Part shown: positions 33,072-41,295 of the stretch, one piece after another
Numbering within the stretch: position 1 is the stretch's first letter
Layout of the letters: every line of letters begins with the position of its first letter
Origin: Ensifer adhaerens
Lineage (GTDB): Bacteria; Pseudomonadota; Alphaproteobacteria; Rhizobiales; Rhizobiaceae
Direction: 5' to 3'
Length of the DNA: 64,000 nt
NCBI RefSeq assembly: GCF_028993555.1
Contig: NZ_CP118610.1
Coordinates: forward strand, 1,426,001 to 1,490,000
The notes under the pieces: model-generated
What the model saw: only the letters and a program-made list of their open reading frames with translations
Databases searched by the model: none
What the model was told of the DNA's origin: nothing
Made by a program: the position numbers and the translations under genes

Positions 33072-33473
33072 ATGGATATGACTACCCCCAGCGGGCAGCT
33101 TTCTGGCCTGTCCTTCTTGGTGTTCTGGGTGTTGCTGGCGATCCTGCTCTTTAGCGGCGTGCGTCAGGGGTTGAGTGCAGGGCCAAAGGACGATGCTCGG
33201 TCGAGCGCGCAGGATCGTTCTGTTGGACGCATAGATCGGTATCTGTTGGAAAACGACAGAGAGCGTCGAGCCGCGGTGCTGGCTGTCGAGGCCAAAGCCA
33301 GATCCTATTTCGCGCGCCGCATAGGTAAAATCCATCTGGCAGCGCTGGCCTTCTTCGCCGTGACGACATTGCTTCTGACGCTCTGGAATCTGCATGAGGC
33401 CAAGATGCACCGGGCATCTCAAATCCAACTCATTCACCTGCTGCTACGCGATGTGGCCGAGCCCACCGCCTAG
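33072..33473 (+). CDS. Hypothetical protein with two transmembrane helices
   Basis: A 133-residue product with a transmembrane segment at residues 15-32 (LSFLVFWVLLAILLFSGV), a charged middle of about 60 residues with RIDRYLLENDRERRAAVLAVEA, and a second segment at about 92-110 (LAALAFFAVTTLLLTLW). GGAG upstream favours the ATG at 33072 over one 24 bases before. Convergent with the next gene; the two stops are 5 bases apart. No family recognised. Confidence 0.6.
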   Translation: MDMTTPSGQLSGLSFLVFWVLLAILLFSGVRQGLSAGPKDDARSSAQDRSVGRIDRYLLENDRERRAAVLAVEAKARSYFARRIGKIHLAALAFFAVTTLLLTLWNLHEAKMHRASQIQLIHLLLRDVAEPTA

Positions 33474-33478
33474 AGACT

Positions 33479-33796
33479 TCATTCGCCAAGTGTGACGATC
33501 ATCGTCAAAATTGCCAGAAACGACAGGAACGTGACGGCCATCGAGGTGGACCAAGCCCTTCGCAACGATCTAAAGCGATCGTCGACCAAAACCGAAGTTC
33601 CACGGCTGAACTTTCGCCCCATCTTCTCGCCCCGGCTCAACTCCCTTTCGTCCACGGGATTGATCAGCGCTTTCGTCCGCGCCAGGATGACAATGTTGCA
33701 CACCACGCAGCTGATAAACCCGCATAAAAAGGCCGCGCCGGCGCCCCAGAAAGCGATCTGCGCGAGGATGCTGTGATCTTCTGGCCTGAATGCCAC
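33479..33796 (-). CDS. Hypothetical protein with two transmembrane helices
   Basis: A 105-residue product. Hydrophobic segments are at residues 12-40 (AQIAFWGAGAAFLCGFISCV) and 86-103 (MAVTFLSFLAILTMIVTL), with a basic loop between them that includes GEKMGRKFSRG. CTTGAGAGGG precedes the ATG at a usable distance. It pairs in convergent fashion with the gene at 33072 that has the same two-helix build, but I see no sequence relation between the two. Confidence 0.55.
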   Translation of the reverse strand: MAFRPEDHSILAQIAFWGAGAAFLCGFISCVVCNIVILARTKALINPVDERELSRGEKMGRKFSRGTSVLVDDRFRSLRRAWSTSMAVTFLSFLAILTMIVTLGE

Positions 33797-33886
33797 ATTG
33801 CCCTCTCAAGGTTGATCCATGCCAGTCTTGAAATTGAGCCGCGTAGTCAACTCGTGAAGCTGGAGCGGCGGCGCCACCGCCGTGTT

Positions 33887-34117
33887 TTATGGAATGTCGA
33901 TCCCTCTGCGCTGCAATTCTTGCTCTGCAAGATCGGCATATAGCTGCCGCGGCAAAGGTCCCTTCCATGTCAAAGAAGGTCGCGGCGCGTTCGTCTCTTT
34001 GATGTAGATGTTGCGTACTTGTGCATCGGTCGCTTGTCGGAGGAATTGCATAAACTTGTCACGCTCTTGCCGGGTTATGCGAGTGTCCCCTCTAACATGG
34101 GGCAGGTTTCTGCTCAT
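33887..34117 (-). CDS. Hypothetical 76-residue soluble protein
   Basis: The product has a helical start (RITRQERDKFMQFLRQATDA), a central stretch with PRPSLTWKGPLPRQLYADLA, and a C-terminus EQELQRRGIDIP. The charged, helix-favouring composition and regular codon use suggest a real gene. The ATG at 34117 is preceded by weak ribosome-site sequence. No family recognised. Confidence 0.5.
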   Translation of the reverse strand: MSRNLPHVRGDTRITRQERDKFMQFLRQATDAQVRNIYIKETNAPRPSLTWKGPLPRQLYADLAEQELQRRGIDIP

Positions 34118-34634
34118 GCGAGTGTCCGTTCTTCGTTATGATAGGGCGGGGAGGCAACCGTGAGGATTTAAGATCGCACAGCGCACGTTTAAGTCAATGG
34201 TAAAGTAGGCAAACAAAAAAGGCCGGACTGAATCCGACCTTCCAACAACCGGTAGCGGGTGGTTTCTCCGATGAGCCTATTGAAACCCATTAGGGCGTAT
34301 CAAGCTTTGTCGTCGCTTGACGCGGGCCAGACGCTACCGGCAAAAAGCATTATACGCCTCCCATCTCTCATTGCCAAACTCTTTCAACTCGAAAGCCTCC
34401 CTACAGCGGGAAAACGCTCGGGTGCGCCTTTGCCTATGTCTTGATGCAGGCGCCATGCTGGACAGCGGAAATCGGCCTCCTGAGGAGAGGATTGTCGTAG
34501 CGAAGGACGAAGCGGGCCGAACCAAGGGCGTTGATTTCGGACTTCGAAAACTCCCCCGAATTCGGGTTAGTTTTCCCGCGACCGCCCTGATTACCCTCTG
34601 GCTGCAGAGCCCCCGCCGCAGCCCTCTGCCCTAC
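34118..34634. other. Gene-poor stretch inside the island
   Basis: About 515 bases with only short open frames on both strands, none with a good ribosome site or recognisable product. An imperfect AAGGCCGGA/TCCGACCTT hairpin is at about 34219-34242, near the 5' side of the gene at 33887. Confidence 0.4.
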
Positions 34635-34967
34635 TCAGCCACGGATAACCCAAACCCCTAGCACAAGTAAGACAAGTGGCGGGCCCAGCAGCAGCGCACC
34701 GAAAAGCAAGGCTGCCATCTGCACTTCCCTGCCAACTAGAATTCGGCTCCTAATCTCGTCTGGCACGGTAGATGCTTCGCCCACGGATGCGGCTTCCTTT
34801 TCAGCCTTCCAGCCGTCTGTGACCACCGCCCAGCCATGGAGGTAGATGGAGCCCTCATTCGTGCCGGCTCGCCCTCGTCCTTCAACGTCCACATAGAAGG
34901 CCAGTATCAGCACCCAAAGTACTGAGGCGATCAGCCATATTCGAAAGAGGCCACGTCGGATATTCAT
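34635..34967 (-). CDS. Hypothetical two-helix membrane protein
   Basis: A 110-residue product. The N-terminus MNIRRGLFRIWLIASVLWVL and following residues form a first membrane segment; a second is at residues 84-107 (ALLFGALLLGPPLVLLVLGVW). Between them is a soluble loop with GSIYLHGWAVVTDGW. The RRGLFRIW start with a TM helix is a widespread layout of small proteobacterial hypothetical proteins. The ATG at 34967 is preferred to one at 35000, which would add 11 unlike residues. Confidence 0.6.
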   Translation of the reverse strand: MNIRRGLFRIWLIASVLWVLILAFYVDVEGRGRAGTNEGSIYLHGWAVVTDGWKAEKEAASVGEASTVPDEIRSRILVGREVQMAALLFGALLLGPPLVLLVLGVWVIRG

Positions 34968-35080
34968 CTTGCCGCACCACCTAGCAAGCAAGGATATCAC
35001 CGCGCTGGCCCGTCCGCACGCAAAGACCTAAGCGCCTGAATTTTCTCGCACTTGGAGCTGCCCCCAAATTTGGGGAGAAG

Positions 35081-35533
35081 TCAGTACTCTCCACTAGGCT
35101 TAAAGAATACGTGGCCACTAAGGCCGGCGACTTTCCCGTCCTCTGTTCGGTGCCAAGTGAGCCTGGCGTCCGTCGGGAACGCGCACCCTTTTTGGAGAAA
35201 CTGGGCTAGACGAGCGCTCAAGGCGTTTGAACAGGGTGAAACCACCTTGAAGCCCATTGATTGAAGGTCTCGTTCCATTACGTCCGCATCGCTGCCGGCC
35301 GGAAACCGCGTCTGCAAGCGTCTCGTGAGCTCCGGCGAGAAGGCCTGTTTCTTCCCTTCGGAAAGACCGCACCCGGGACTCCATACATTCCCTTCTTCGA
35401 CGGACGATAAATCCAGCAGTAGTGGGGGCAGGGGGCGATCGCACTCCCCGATCAGCGTGACCAGACCGGTAAAGCCGGCAAGGCAGGCAACGCAGGTAGC
35501 GATCAGGCCAAGTGCAGCAGCGGAACGATTCAT
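35081..35533 (-). CDS. Hypothetical exported or membrane-anchored protein
   Basis: A 150-residue product with an N-terminal hydrophobic segment (AALGLIATCVACLAGFTGLVTL) followed by a soluble domain of about 120 residues that has four Cys, at positions that could form two disulfides if it is periplasmic (CDRP, GCGL, PCSN, GCAF). Residues GRLQT.. and DLQSMGFKVVSPC suggest a mixed alpha/beta domain. No family recognised. The gap to the gene at 34635 is about 110 bases. Confidence 0.55.
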   Translation of the reverse strand: MNRSAAALGLIATCVACLAGFTGLVTLIGECDRPLPPLLLDLSSVEEGNVWSPGCGLSEGKKQAFSPELTRRLQTRFPAGSDADVMERDLQSMGFKVVSPCSNALSARLAQFLQKGCAFPTDARLTWHRTEDGKVAGLSGHVFFKPSGEY

Positions 35534-35669
35534 TCATTGCCCCTACGCATTGCAACCAATACGTCGAAGCGTCGCACAGTGCACGTACCAGTCAAGGATT
35601 ATCGTAGCGCCCGATCGGGCTATTGAAAAGGTTACAGATTTCTGTCGCGCTCGTTGCTAATCTAGCGAC

Positions 35670-35834
35670 ATGCGTGGCTTACTGCTCTCAATTGTTGTGC
35701 TGAGTGGCCTCCTGGCGGTCGACTGGATCGCATCCGAGGGGCGCTATAGCAGCGCGGTTTGGCGCGGAGCGAATGAAGAAAGCCAATACGTCCGATATCG
35801 GGTGCAAGATTTGGTCGATAGGATTGGCCTGTAG
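35670..35834 (+). CDS. Small exported or anchored protein (54 residues)
   Basis: The frame gives MRGLLLSIVVLSGLLAVDWI, a signal or anchor helix, and then a polar tail that includes RGANEESQYVRYRVQDLVDR. The regular amino-acid composition supports coding, although the ribosome site is weak. It is convergent with the coiled-coil gene at 35855. No family recognised. Confidence 0.45.
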   Translation: MRGLLLSIVVLSGLLAVDWIASEGRYSSAVWRGANEESQYVRYRVQDLVDRIGL

Positions 35835-35854
35835 TGCGGCGCATCCATGACAAT

Positions 35855-36055
35855 CTATTGGGACAGCAACAAACTGCTTTGGGATTGGCTGCTCTCGATC
35901 TCGAAAATCTCGCGCTTCAGACGCGCAATGTGCTCGTACGAATACTGCGCATCCTCCAACAGCATATAGGCTTGGTCTTCCGCATATTTCGCATGGCGGC
36001 GATGAGTGTCGATCTGCGCCAGCTTTTGTTTGATCCGAGGATCGTCCCTGTGCAT
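35855..36055 (-). CDS. Hypothetical coiled-coil protein (66 residues)
   Basis: The product begins MHRDDPRIKQKLAQIDTHRR and goes on as one long charged helix (YMLLEDAQYSYEHIARLKREIFEI), ending in a Ser/Gln-rich tail. The ATG at 36055 has the perfect AGGAGG site five bases upstream and is chosen over an ATG at 36100. It may be a small oligomeric helical protein; no function known. Confidence 0.6.
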   Translation of the reverse strand: MHRDDPRIKQKLAQIDTHRRHAKYAEDQAYMLLEDAQYSYEHIARLKREIFEIESSQSQSSLLLSQ

Positions 36056-36326
36056 TCCAGCCTCCTGGAAAGCCCCGCCTAAGCTGGGTTTGATCTTCAA
36101 GGCTAAAATAGCAATTGCGGAAATTCAGCGCCAGTTGCTCACGTGAGCTACGCCAAAGGCAGGAGCAATCGGGCGGTATGACCTCTCAGTTACTCCCATT
36201 TCGTTTCTCTCCTCTCGTTTAACCCTTACGGCCAAGACAAGACAATGCATGGCACTGCGATACCTCGATTGGGCGACAAGACGCAAATCCTTGTAACATG
36301 ATAACAATAACGCTTTGGAGCGTATC

Positions 36327-37331
36327 ATGTTCTCTGTGCGTGGGGCCGCATTCATCGCGCTTTGTGTCGCGTCTTACATCCCGATTCCGGTCCATGCCGC
36401 CGAGCCCGTCGGCCAGGCAGTGCAAATCCGGACGGCAGTGAGCGGCGCTCGTGGCCCGATCGCGGTCAAGGACCCGGTCTACAAGGACGAACGGATCTCG
36501 ACATCGAAATCCGGCCTCGGCCAGTTCGTCTTTCAGGATGGCACCAAGCTGGCCGTCGGCTGGGGCTCCTCCGTCGTCATCGACAAGTTCGTCTACGATG
36601 ATCAGAAGTCGGTGAAGAAGCTGACGATCATGGCTGCCAAGGGCACCTTCCGCTGGATCAGCGGCAAGTCCGGGCACTCCGCCTATCAGATCGTCACGCC
36701 GGCCGGCACGATCGGTGTTCGTGGCACCGCCTTCGATTTTTATGTCGGCCGCGACGGCACCACCGCCGTCGTGCTGCTCAGCGGCGCCGCAAGCTTCTGT
36801 GGCGCCGGCGGCTGCCGGCAATTGACACAGCGTTGCGACTGCGTCGTCGCCAAGCCCGGCGGCGGCATCAGCGACCCGGCGCGAGTTAGCCGTGGCACGC
36901 TGAAATCACTTGGCAATGCTCAGGCCCTTCCTTTCCTCTCCGGTGGGCAACGACTGTCGGGAGCGTTGGGCTGGGCGGGGGGTGGTTGCAGCCTTGCGGC
37001 GGCGATCCAAGAGGACCTCGAGCGCCAACCGCAGACTGTGCAACCCCGCGCCGTCGAAGAGCAACCTCCCGAGGAAAAGCCGCAGAAACCCGACAAGAAG
37101 CCAGACAAGCCACACAAGCCGGACAAGAAGCCAGATAAGCCCGACAAAAAGCCAGACAAGCCCGACAAAAAGCCTGAGAAGCCTGCGAAAGAAGAGGGGT
37201 ACCGCAATCGCCACTGGGAGACGAAACACCCAGGCATACGTGGCGAGGATGCCAATCATAAGGATGTCCGCGAACACGCCAACGACCATCAAAATAAGGG
37301 GAACAAAGGAAACAAGCATCATAACGACTGA
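36327..37331 (+). CDS. Exported FecR-domain protein with Lys/Pro/Asp-repeat tail
   Basis: A 334-residue product. A signal peptide of about 24 residues ends in VHA. Residues 30-165 form a FecR domain (RISTSKSGLGQFVFQDGTKL, WGSSVVIDKFV, VTPAGTIGVRGTAFDFYVG). Residues 165-250 contain several Cys (CGAGGCRQLTQRCDC). Residues 255-295 are near-perfect KPDKKPDKP repeats, followed by a His/Lys/Asn-rich tail. FecR proteins usually pass a signal from a TonB receptor to an ECF sigma factor; here there is no membrane helix and no such partner. GGAG eight bases upstream supports the ATG at 36327. It is the last gene before the right att repeat. Confidence 0.8.
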   Translation: MFSVRGAAFIALCVASYIPIPVHAAEPVGQAVQIRTAVSGARGPIAVKDPVYKDERISTSKSGLGQFVFQDGTKLAVGWGSSVVIDKFVYDDQKSVKKLTIMAAKGTFRWISGKSGHSAYQIVTPAGTIGVRGTAFDFYVGRDGTTAVVLLSGAASFCGAGGCRQLTQRCDCVVAKPGGGISDPARVSRGTLKSLGNAQALPFLSGGQRLSGALGWAGGGCSLAAAIQEDLERQPQTVQPRAVEEQPPEEKPQKPDKKPDKPHKPDKKPDKPDKKPDKPDKKPEKPAKEEGYRNRHWETKHPGIRGEDANHKDVREHANDHQNKGNKGNKHHND

Positions 37332-37513
37332 GGTCGCTGCGGGGGGCGATGAATGAACGCAATAGGGGTTACTCACGCACCGTGATCGACCTAGGATGCG
37401 TGGAGCGGTGAGGGACGCGTCTAAAATTTCGCAAATGAATCAAAGGGAATTAATCACCCCTCACTTTTCCCGGTAAGTGTTGATTTCGTTGATGAAATAG
37501 CCGTTTCTAGCAT

Positions 37514-37530
37514 TCCTGCAGGGGTCGCCA
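37514..37530 (+). repeat. attR-type direct repeat
   Basis: TCCTGCAGGGGTCGCCA, identical to the last 17 bases of tRNA-Arg(UCU) at 29669-29685. The rest of the tRNA is absent here, so this is a displaced tRNA end rather than a second gene. Confidence 0.85.
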
Positions 37531-37594
37531 AGTTTTTAACTATCTGTTTCTTCGATAGAAATTGTGGATCGTGCCGTGAGGTACGCAGGGCGAC

Positions 37595-38404
37595 TTAAGT
37601 GCCTCGTGTCAGGGCGTCCACGAACTTGACCACCTCGCTTACTGTGTTGTCATTCCAGATGTCGTTGTGACCGGAGTGTTCGTCGATCCGCATCTGTTTG
37701 GGTTCAGGCGCGATGTGATAGAGCGCCTCGCCCGAGGACAGCGGAATGCTATCGTCCAATCGTCCGTGAATGAACAGCTTCGGTTGCTTTACCGTCGCTA
37801 TCTGGAGGTCGGAACGGAAGGGATCCTTGAGGAGGAGCGCCACCGGCAGGAGTGGATACCGTGCCTCGGCGACCGACAGCACCGACAGATATGGGGAGAT
37901 AAGGATCACGCCGGAAGCTGGTCTTTGTGCCGCGGTGTTCACGGCGATGCCGGTGCCGAGCGAGCGGCCGAGCACAACGATGCCGCGATTGATGCGGGGC
38001 GTCAGCCAGTCAAACGCCGCGATGCCGTCAGTCAGCAAGCCGTCCTCGCTTGGCGAGCCGGTCGATCCCGGATAGCCGCGATAGGAAATCGCGAGCAATC
38101 CGATGCCCCGTGCCGCCAATGCCTGTGCGAGAAACCCATAGTTGTCGAGCCGATCTCCATTTCCAAAAAAGAGCAGGACACCGGGTTTGCCGGGCTTACC
38201 TTGACTATAAAGCCCGTGCAGCGTTTCACCATCCGGCGTTTTGACCGAGACGTTGTCGCCCCAACTTGCCAGGTTCGGTGCGGCCGTGGGCGTGGCCCCG
38301 GGATAGAGCAGGGTGCGCTGCGAGAAATAGACGAGGCCAAGAACAACAAGATAGGTCAGGACCGCTGCAAGCGGAAGGATCAGAAGAAGTTTTGTGGTGC
38401 TCAT
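37595..38404 (-). CDS. Alpha/beta hydrolase, membrane-anchored
   Basis: A 269-residue product with an N-terminal anchor helix (LLLILPLAAVLTYLVVLGLV). The hydrolase fold follows: LLFFGNGDRLDNYGF (oxyanion loop), SYRGYPGSTGSPSEDG, the nucleophile elbow GRSLGTG, the acid in IHGRLDDSIPL, and the catalytic His in EHSGHNDIW. This matches the BAAT/FSH1-like family of small serine hydrolases with a GxSxG elbow. The substrate is unknown. The ATG at 38404 starts just before the anchor; an earlier in-frame ATG is less likely. First gene to the right of the island. Confidence 0.85.
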   Translation of the reverse strand: MSTTKLLLILPLAAVLTYLVVLGLVYFSQRTLLYPGATPTAAPNLASWGDNVSVKTPDGETLHGLYSQGKPGKPGVLLFFGNGDRLDNYGFLAQALAARGIGLLAISYRGYPGSTGSPSEDGLLTDGIAAFDWLTPRINRGIVVLGRSLGTGIAVNTAAQRPASGVILISPYLSVLSVAEARYPLLPVALLLKDPFRSDLQIATVKQPKLFIHGRLDDSIPLSSGEALYHIAPEPKQMRIDEHSGHNDIWNDNTVSEVVKFVDALTRGT

Positions 38405-38862
38405 GGCGCCATTTCCGATCCTAGGAGATAACCGTATTCCATAAAGCATGGATGTCCATAGAAATATTCTGAGAATATTGGGAATTGGCAATGCGTTCTA
38501 GCGTAGACGGCGGATCGTCCGGAGCCGCTGGCGAATATATTCACCAACATCCGGCAGAAATAATGATTGATCCACGCCCGTGCCGATCGGAGACTTCGGC
38601 GCGGAGAGATTGGACGGCGATAAATATAGACAATCCGATCGACAATGTATCCGGTGGTTGGCTGCTGTCCTTCTTATGCGACGGCACGTAAAAAAACGGG
38701 CCGGTGGATGGCTCCAACCGGCCCGTTCCGGCAAAAGGCGGAAAGGGGAACGTCTCTGCGCGGGGCTGCAGCGCCGCGCGTAGGGAGATCGATACGGTCT
38801 GATAATGCCCGAACGCCATTTCCGGAATTGACATTTATCGCTCAAAATTTGACATTTCCCGC
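38405..38862. other. Intergenic region with a terminator-like hairpin
   Basis: About 450 bases. AACGGGCCGGT (38695-38705) pairs with ACCGGCCCGTT (38717-38727). On the minus strand this is followed by TTTTTTT, so it would end a leftward transcript, yet there is no clear gene on that strand between it and the regulator at 38863. Other open frames here look random. Confidence 0.5.
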
Positions 38863-39843
38863 ATGCCTTCCGATGGACGTCCACAATCTGTGATCGAAGT
38901 TTCCGTCGTCATCCTGCCGGAGTCGTCGATCATGTCGCTCGCCTCGGTGCTGGATCCGATGCGTGCCGCCAACCGCATCTCGGGGCGCGATGTTTTTCGC
39001 TGGCGGCTGCTTTCGGCGGATGGAAAGCCTGTGACGTTGACCTGCGGGGTGCCGATCGCGGTCGATGGTAGGTTTGCCCAGCCGCTCGCAGGCGACGCGC
39101 TGCTGGTGATCGGTGGCTTCAATCTCGACCGGCATGTGGGGAAAAAATTCATCGGATTCCTGCAAGAATGCTCCCGGCACTTCGATATCGTCGCCGGCAT
39201 CGAATCAGGCTGCTGGCTGTTGGGGCGTACCGGCCTGCTCAACGGCCGGCGGGCGACTGCCCACTGGGAGGAGCTCGAAGATTTCAGCCAGGCCTTTCCG
39301 GCCCTGACCGTGCTTGGTGACCGATTCGTCGCCGACGGCAAGTTCTGGACATCGGGCGGTGCGTCACCGACCTTCGACATGATGCTCCATTGGATCACGC
39401 AGAGGCTGGGTTCGGCGCTTGCGCTCGATGTCGCCAGCATCTTCGTCTACGACCAGACGCACAGCGCGACCGATGTTCAGCCGTTCGTTTCGCTCGGGCG
39501 CATCGAGACGCGCGATCCGGAACTCGCCGAGGCGATTCGATTGATGGAGCGCACCCTGGAGCGTCCGTTGACAATCGCGGCTTTGACGAAGCGGCTGTCG
39601 GTTTCGCAGCGCAAGCTGGAGTTGCTGTTTGCACGAGGGCTATCGACCAGCCCCGGCGCCTATTATCTCCGCCTTCGCCTCCAGGTCGCACACCGTCTGG
39701 TGCGCGATTCCGGCAGCCCGATCCGCGAGATCGCGCTTCGCTGCGGTTTCGATAGCCTGTCGGCTTTCTCGCGTGCCTACAGCCGCGAATATGGCGTGAG
39801 CCCGCTGAAAATGCGTTCGGCGCGGCGAGCGGCTGTGGTGTGA
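38863..39843 (+). CDS. GlxA-type AraC-family transcriptional regulator with DJ-1/PfpI domain
   Basis: A 326-residue regulator. Residues 8-190 form a class I glutamine-amidotransferase-like (DJ-1/PfpI) ligand domain with DALLVIGGFNLDRH and ESGCWLLGRTGLLNGRRATAHW. Residues 215-320 are a tandem helix-turn-helix AraC domain (TIAALTKRLSVSQRKLELLF, then IREIALRCGFDSLSAFSRAY). This layout is that of GbdR, CdhR and ArgR, which respond to quaternary amines or arginine and often control their catabolism. No target operon is adjacent: the neighbours are unrelated small genes, so the ligand is open. Confidence 0.9.
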   Translation: MPSDGRPQSVIEVSVVILPESSIMSLASVLDPMRAANRISGRDVFRWRLLSADGKPVTLTCGVPIAVDGRFAQPLAGDALLVIGGFNLDRHVGKKFIGFLQECSRHFDIVAGIESGCWLLGRTGLLNGRRATAHWEELEDFSQAFPALTVLGDRFVADGKFWTSGGASPTFDMMLHWITQRLGSALALDVASIFVYDQTHSATDVQPFVSLGRIETRDPELAEAIRLMERTLERPLTIAALTKRLSVSQRKLELLFARGLSTSPGAYYLRLRLQVAHRLVRDSGSPIREIALRCGFDSLSAFSRAYSREYGVSPLKMRSARRAAVV

Positions 39844-39903
39844 GCGGATTTCCCCACGCTGGCGAATGCCGAGCGCGCCTGGACATCAGATCAGGATAGG
39901 AGG

Positions 39904-40167
39904 TCAGTGAACCGTTTGCGGCGGTTCGTCGGTAAACGCCTGGATGCCGTCTCGCTGAACGGTCGCAATGAACTCCTCAAAGGCTTCGCGATCGGTGGGG
40001 AAGGGTTCTTCCCACGTGGTGGAGAAACCTTCCTCATCGATCACCTCGAGGACCCAATCGCGGTTCGAGCCCGCTGGCCGATAAATGCGCAATTCGACAA
40101 CGACGCCGTCGTCACTGAACTGGCCGGAAAATTCTGAATACTCGTACGTCTGCTCTTCGTCAGTCAT
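39904..40167 (-). CDS. Hypothetical acidic protein (87 residues)
   Basis: A soluble, very acidic product with EYSEFSGQFSDDGVVVELRI, then NRDWVLEVIDEEGFSTTWEE and EAFEEFIATVQRDGIQAF. It looks like a small conserved alpha+beta protein of rhizobia. No catalytic motif. The gene is convergent with the AraC regulator and followed by no other minus-strand gene. Confidence 0.7.
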   Translation of the reverse strand: MTDEEQTYEYSEFSGQFSDDGVVVELRIYRPAGSNRDWVLEVIDEEGFSTTWEEPFPTDREAFEEFIATVQRDGIQAFTDEPPQTVH

Positions 40168-40457
40168 TTCTGTAGTGTAACACGCTTGTTTGAAGACGTC
40201 TCATTCTGTTCGGCAGCGACCGCTGCTCGGGCGTTCGACGGTGTCAGCCGTCACCGTCTTGTACTTGGCGGCATCTCCCATTCCGATGGTTCGAAGGCAT
40301 CGAGAGTGCCGGCATGCCTTGGCCTCATCCAAACGGAGCGACCACCCAGGCGCGCTACGCGCGGCGGCTGGGTAGTTGGCGATGGGAAGGCCCTTTGGCG
40401 AGCGTCGAAGCTACGGAGCGTCGAAATTGACACCCCGTCCGCTCCGAATGCGATATG

Positions 40458-40712
40458 TTAGCGGCAGCGTGCCTCGTATCGCCGTCCGTAGCGATCGCGA
40501 TAGATGCAATAGCCTTCGCGCTCTTGCGAACGACCGATCAGGTTGCCTATGACGCCACCGGCAACAGCGCCGATTGCCGCGCCGCCCCAGCTATCGCTCA
40601 CAGCGCCGCCGATGATGGCGCCGGTGCCGGCGCCGATTGCCGTCCCTTTCTCGGTCTGCGTGCAGGACGCAAGCGTACCGATCACCCCAATCGCAATGAC
40701 AAGCTTTTTCAT
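40458..40712 (-). CDS. Small glycine-zipper lipoprotein
   Basis: An 84-residue product. A signal peptide ends in the lipobox LASC at residue 16. Then comes a glycine-zipper segment (GTAIGAGTGAIIGGAVSDSW, GGAAIGAVAGGVIGNLIG), which should insert in or associate with a membrane, and a short basic C-terminus with two Cys (YCIYRDRYGRRYEARC). Similar to the rickettsial 17-kDa antigen/YMGG family. GGGGGA precedes the ATG at 40712; an in-frame upstream codon is less likely. Confidence 0.85.
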   Translation of the reverse strand: MKKLVIAIGVIGTLASCTQTEKGTAIGAGTGAIIGGAVSDSWGGAAIGAVAGGVIGNLIGRSQEREGYCIYRDRYGRRYEARCR

Positions 40713-40956
40713 GCTTTCCCCCTTTGCTGATACAAACCTGCGGGTTTCACCACGTTGCAACCACGGCATGAGAGCTCAGCATCTACGCAACGCGTCAAAT
40801 TGTCGAGAGCGGCTCTTCTCAACAGCGATGTTTGGCGATCACGCAACCGATCGCTCGCGACCGATGGCGCGAAGTCCCCTAACGCGCGTGGGGCAGCTAT
40901 TCATCGCAGGTTCAGGCTGATTCGCCCAAAGTCATCGGCAGATAGGAGGAGTTACG

Positions 40957-41295
40957 ATGAAAAAGCTCTTATCCGCCTTCGCAGCGATTGGCCTGGCTGC
41001 ATCTTTTGCTCTGCCGCTAAGCGCGGCTCCGATTTTCGTGCCGAAACCCGAACAGTCGCAGGCCGTCACTGTCGAACAGGTTAACCACCGCAGCCATCGT
41101 CATTGGCATGCAGATCGCCGGTGGGACCGCCGATGGGATCGGCGGTACGCTTGGCGTTCATGCGGTTACTACGGCAGGTGCTATCCGCGCCAGTACGGGT
41201 ACTACGACGGCTACCGTGATCGCGACTACTATGGTTACGGTGACCAGTACCGCTACCAGCGTCGATCTGGCGTCACGGTCTACTTCGATTTCTAG
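40957..41295 (+). CDS. Small exported Arg/Tyr-rich protein
   Basis: A 112-residue product with a signal peptide of 23 residues ending in LSAA. The mature part is rich in His, Arg, Tyr, Trp and Gly (HRHWHADRRWDRRWDRRYAW, GYYGRCYPRQYGYYDGY) and ends in Phe after VTVYFDF. It resembles the exported BA14K-like rhizobial and brucella proteins; two Cys may pair. GGAGGAG lies just before the start. Function unknown. Confidence 0.8.
   Translation: MKKLLSAFAAIGLAASFALPLSAAPIFVPKPEQSQAVTVEQVNHRSHRHWHADRRWDRRWDRRYAWRSCGYYGRCYPRQYGYYDGYRDRDYYGYGDQYRYQRRSGVTVYFDF

Larger units (their letters stand above)
29686..37530. mobile_element. Decayed genomic island in tRNA-Arg(UCU)
   Basis: About 7.8 kb lies between the tRNA-Arg gene and a direct copy of its 3' end. 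At the tRNA side there are two broken tyrosine-recombinase fragments, the usual place for an island integrase. The content is mainly small hypothetical membrane or exported proteins with short gaps and frequent strand changes, unlike the flanking chromosomal genes. No phage structural, conjugation or intact integrase gene is present, so I infer a remnant that can no longer move by itself. Confidence 0.75.

Noticed and set aside
34334..34525. A minus-strand ORF of 63 codons in the gene-poor part of the island
   Set aside because: No ribosome site, no recognisable product and a Ser/Arg-rich composition; not supported as a gene.
37087..37185. Short regular repeats that could suggest a CRISPR array
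   Set aside because: They are in-frame KPDK codon repeats of the FecR-domain protein, without unique spacers, and no cas gene is present.
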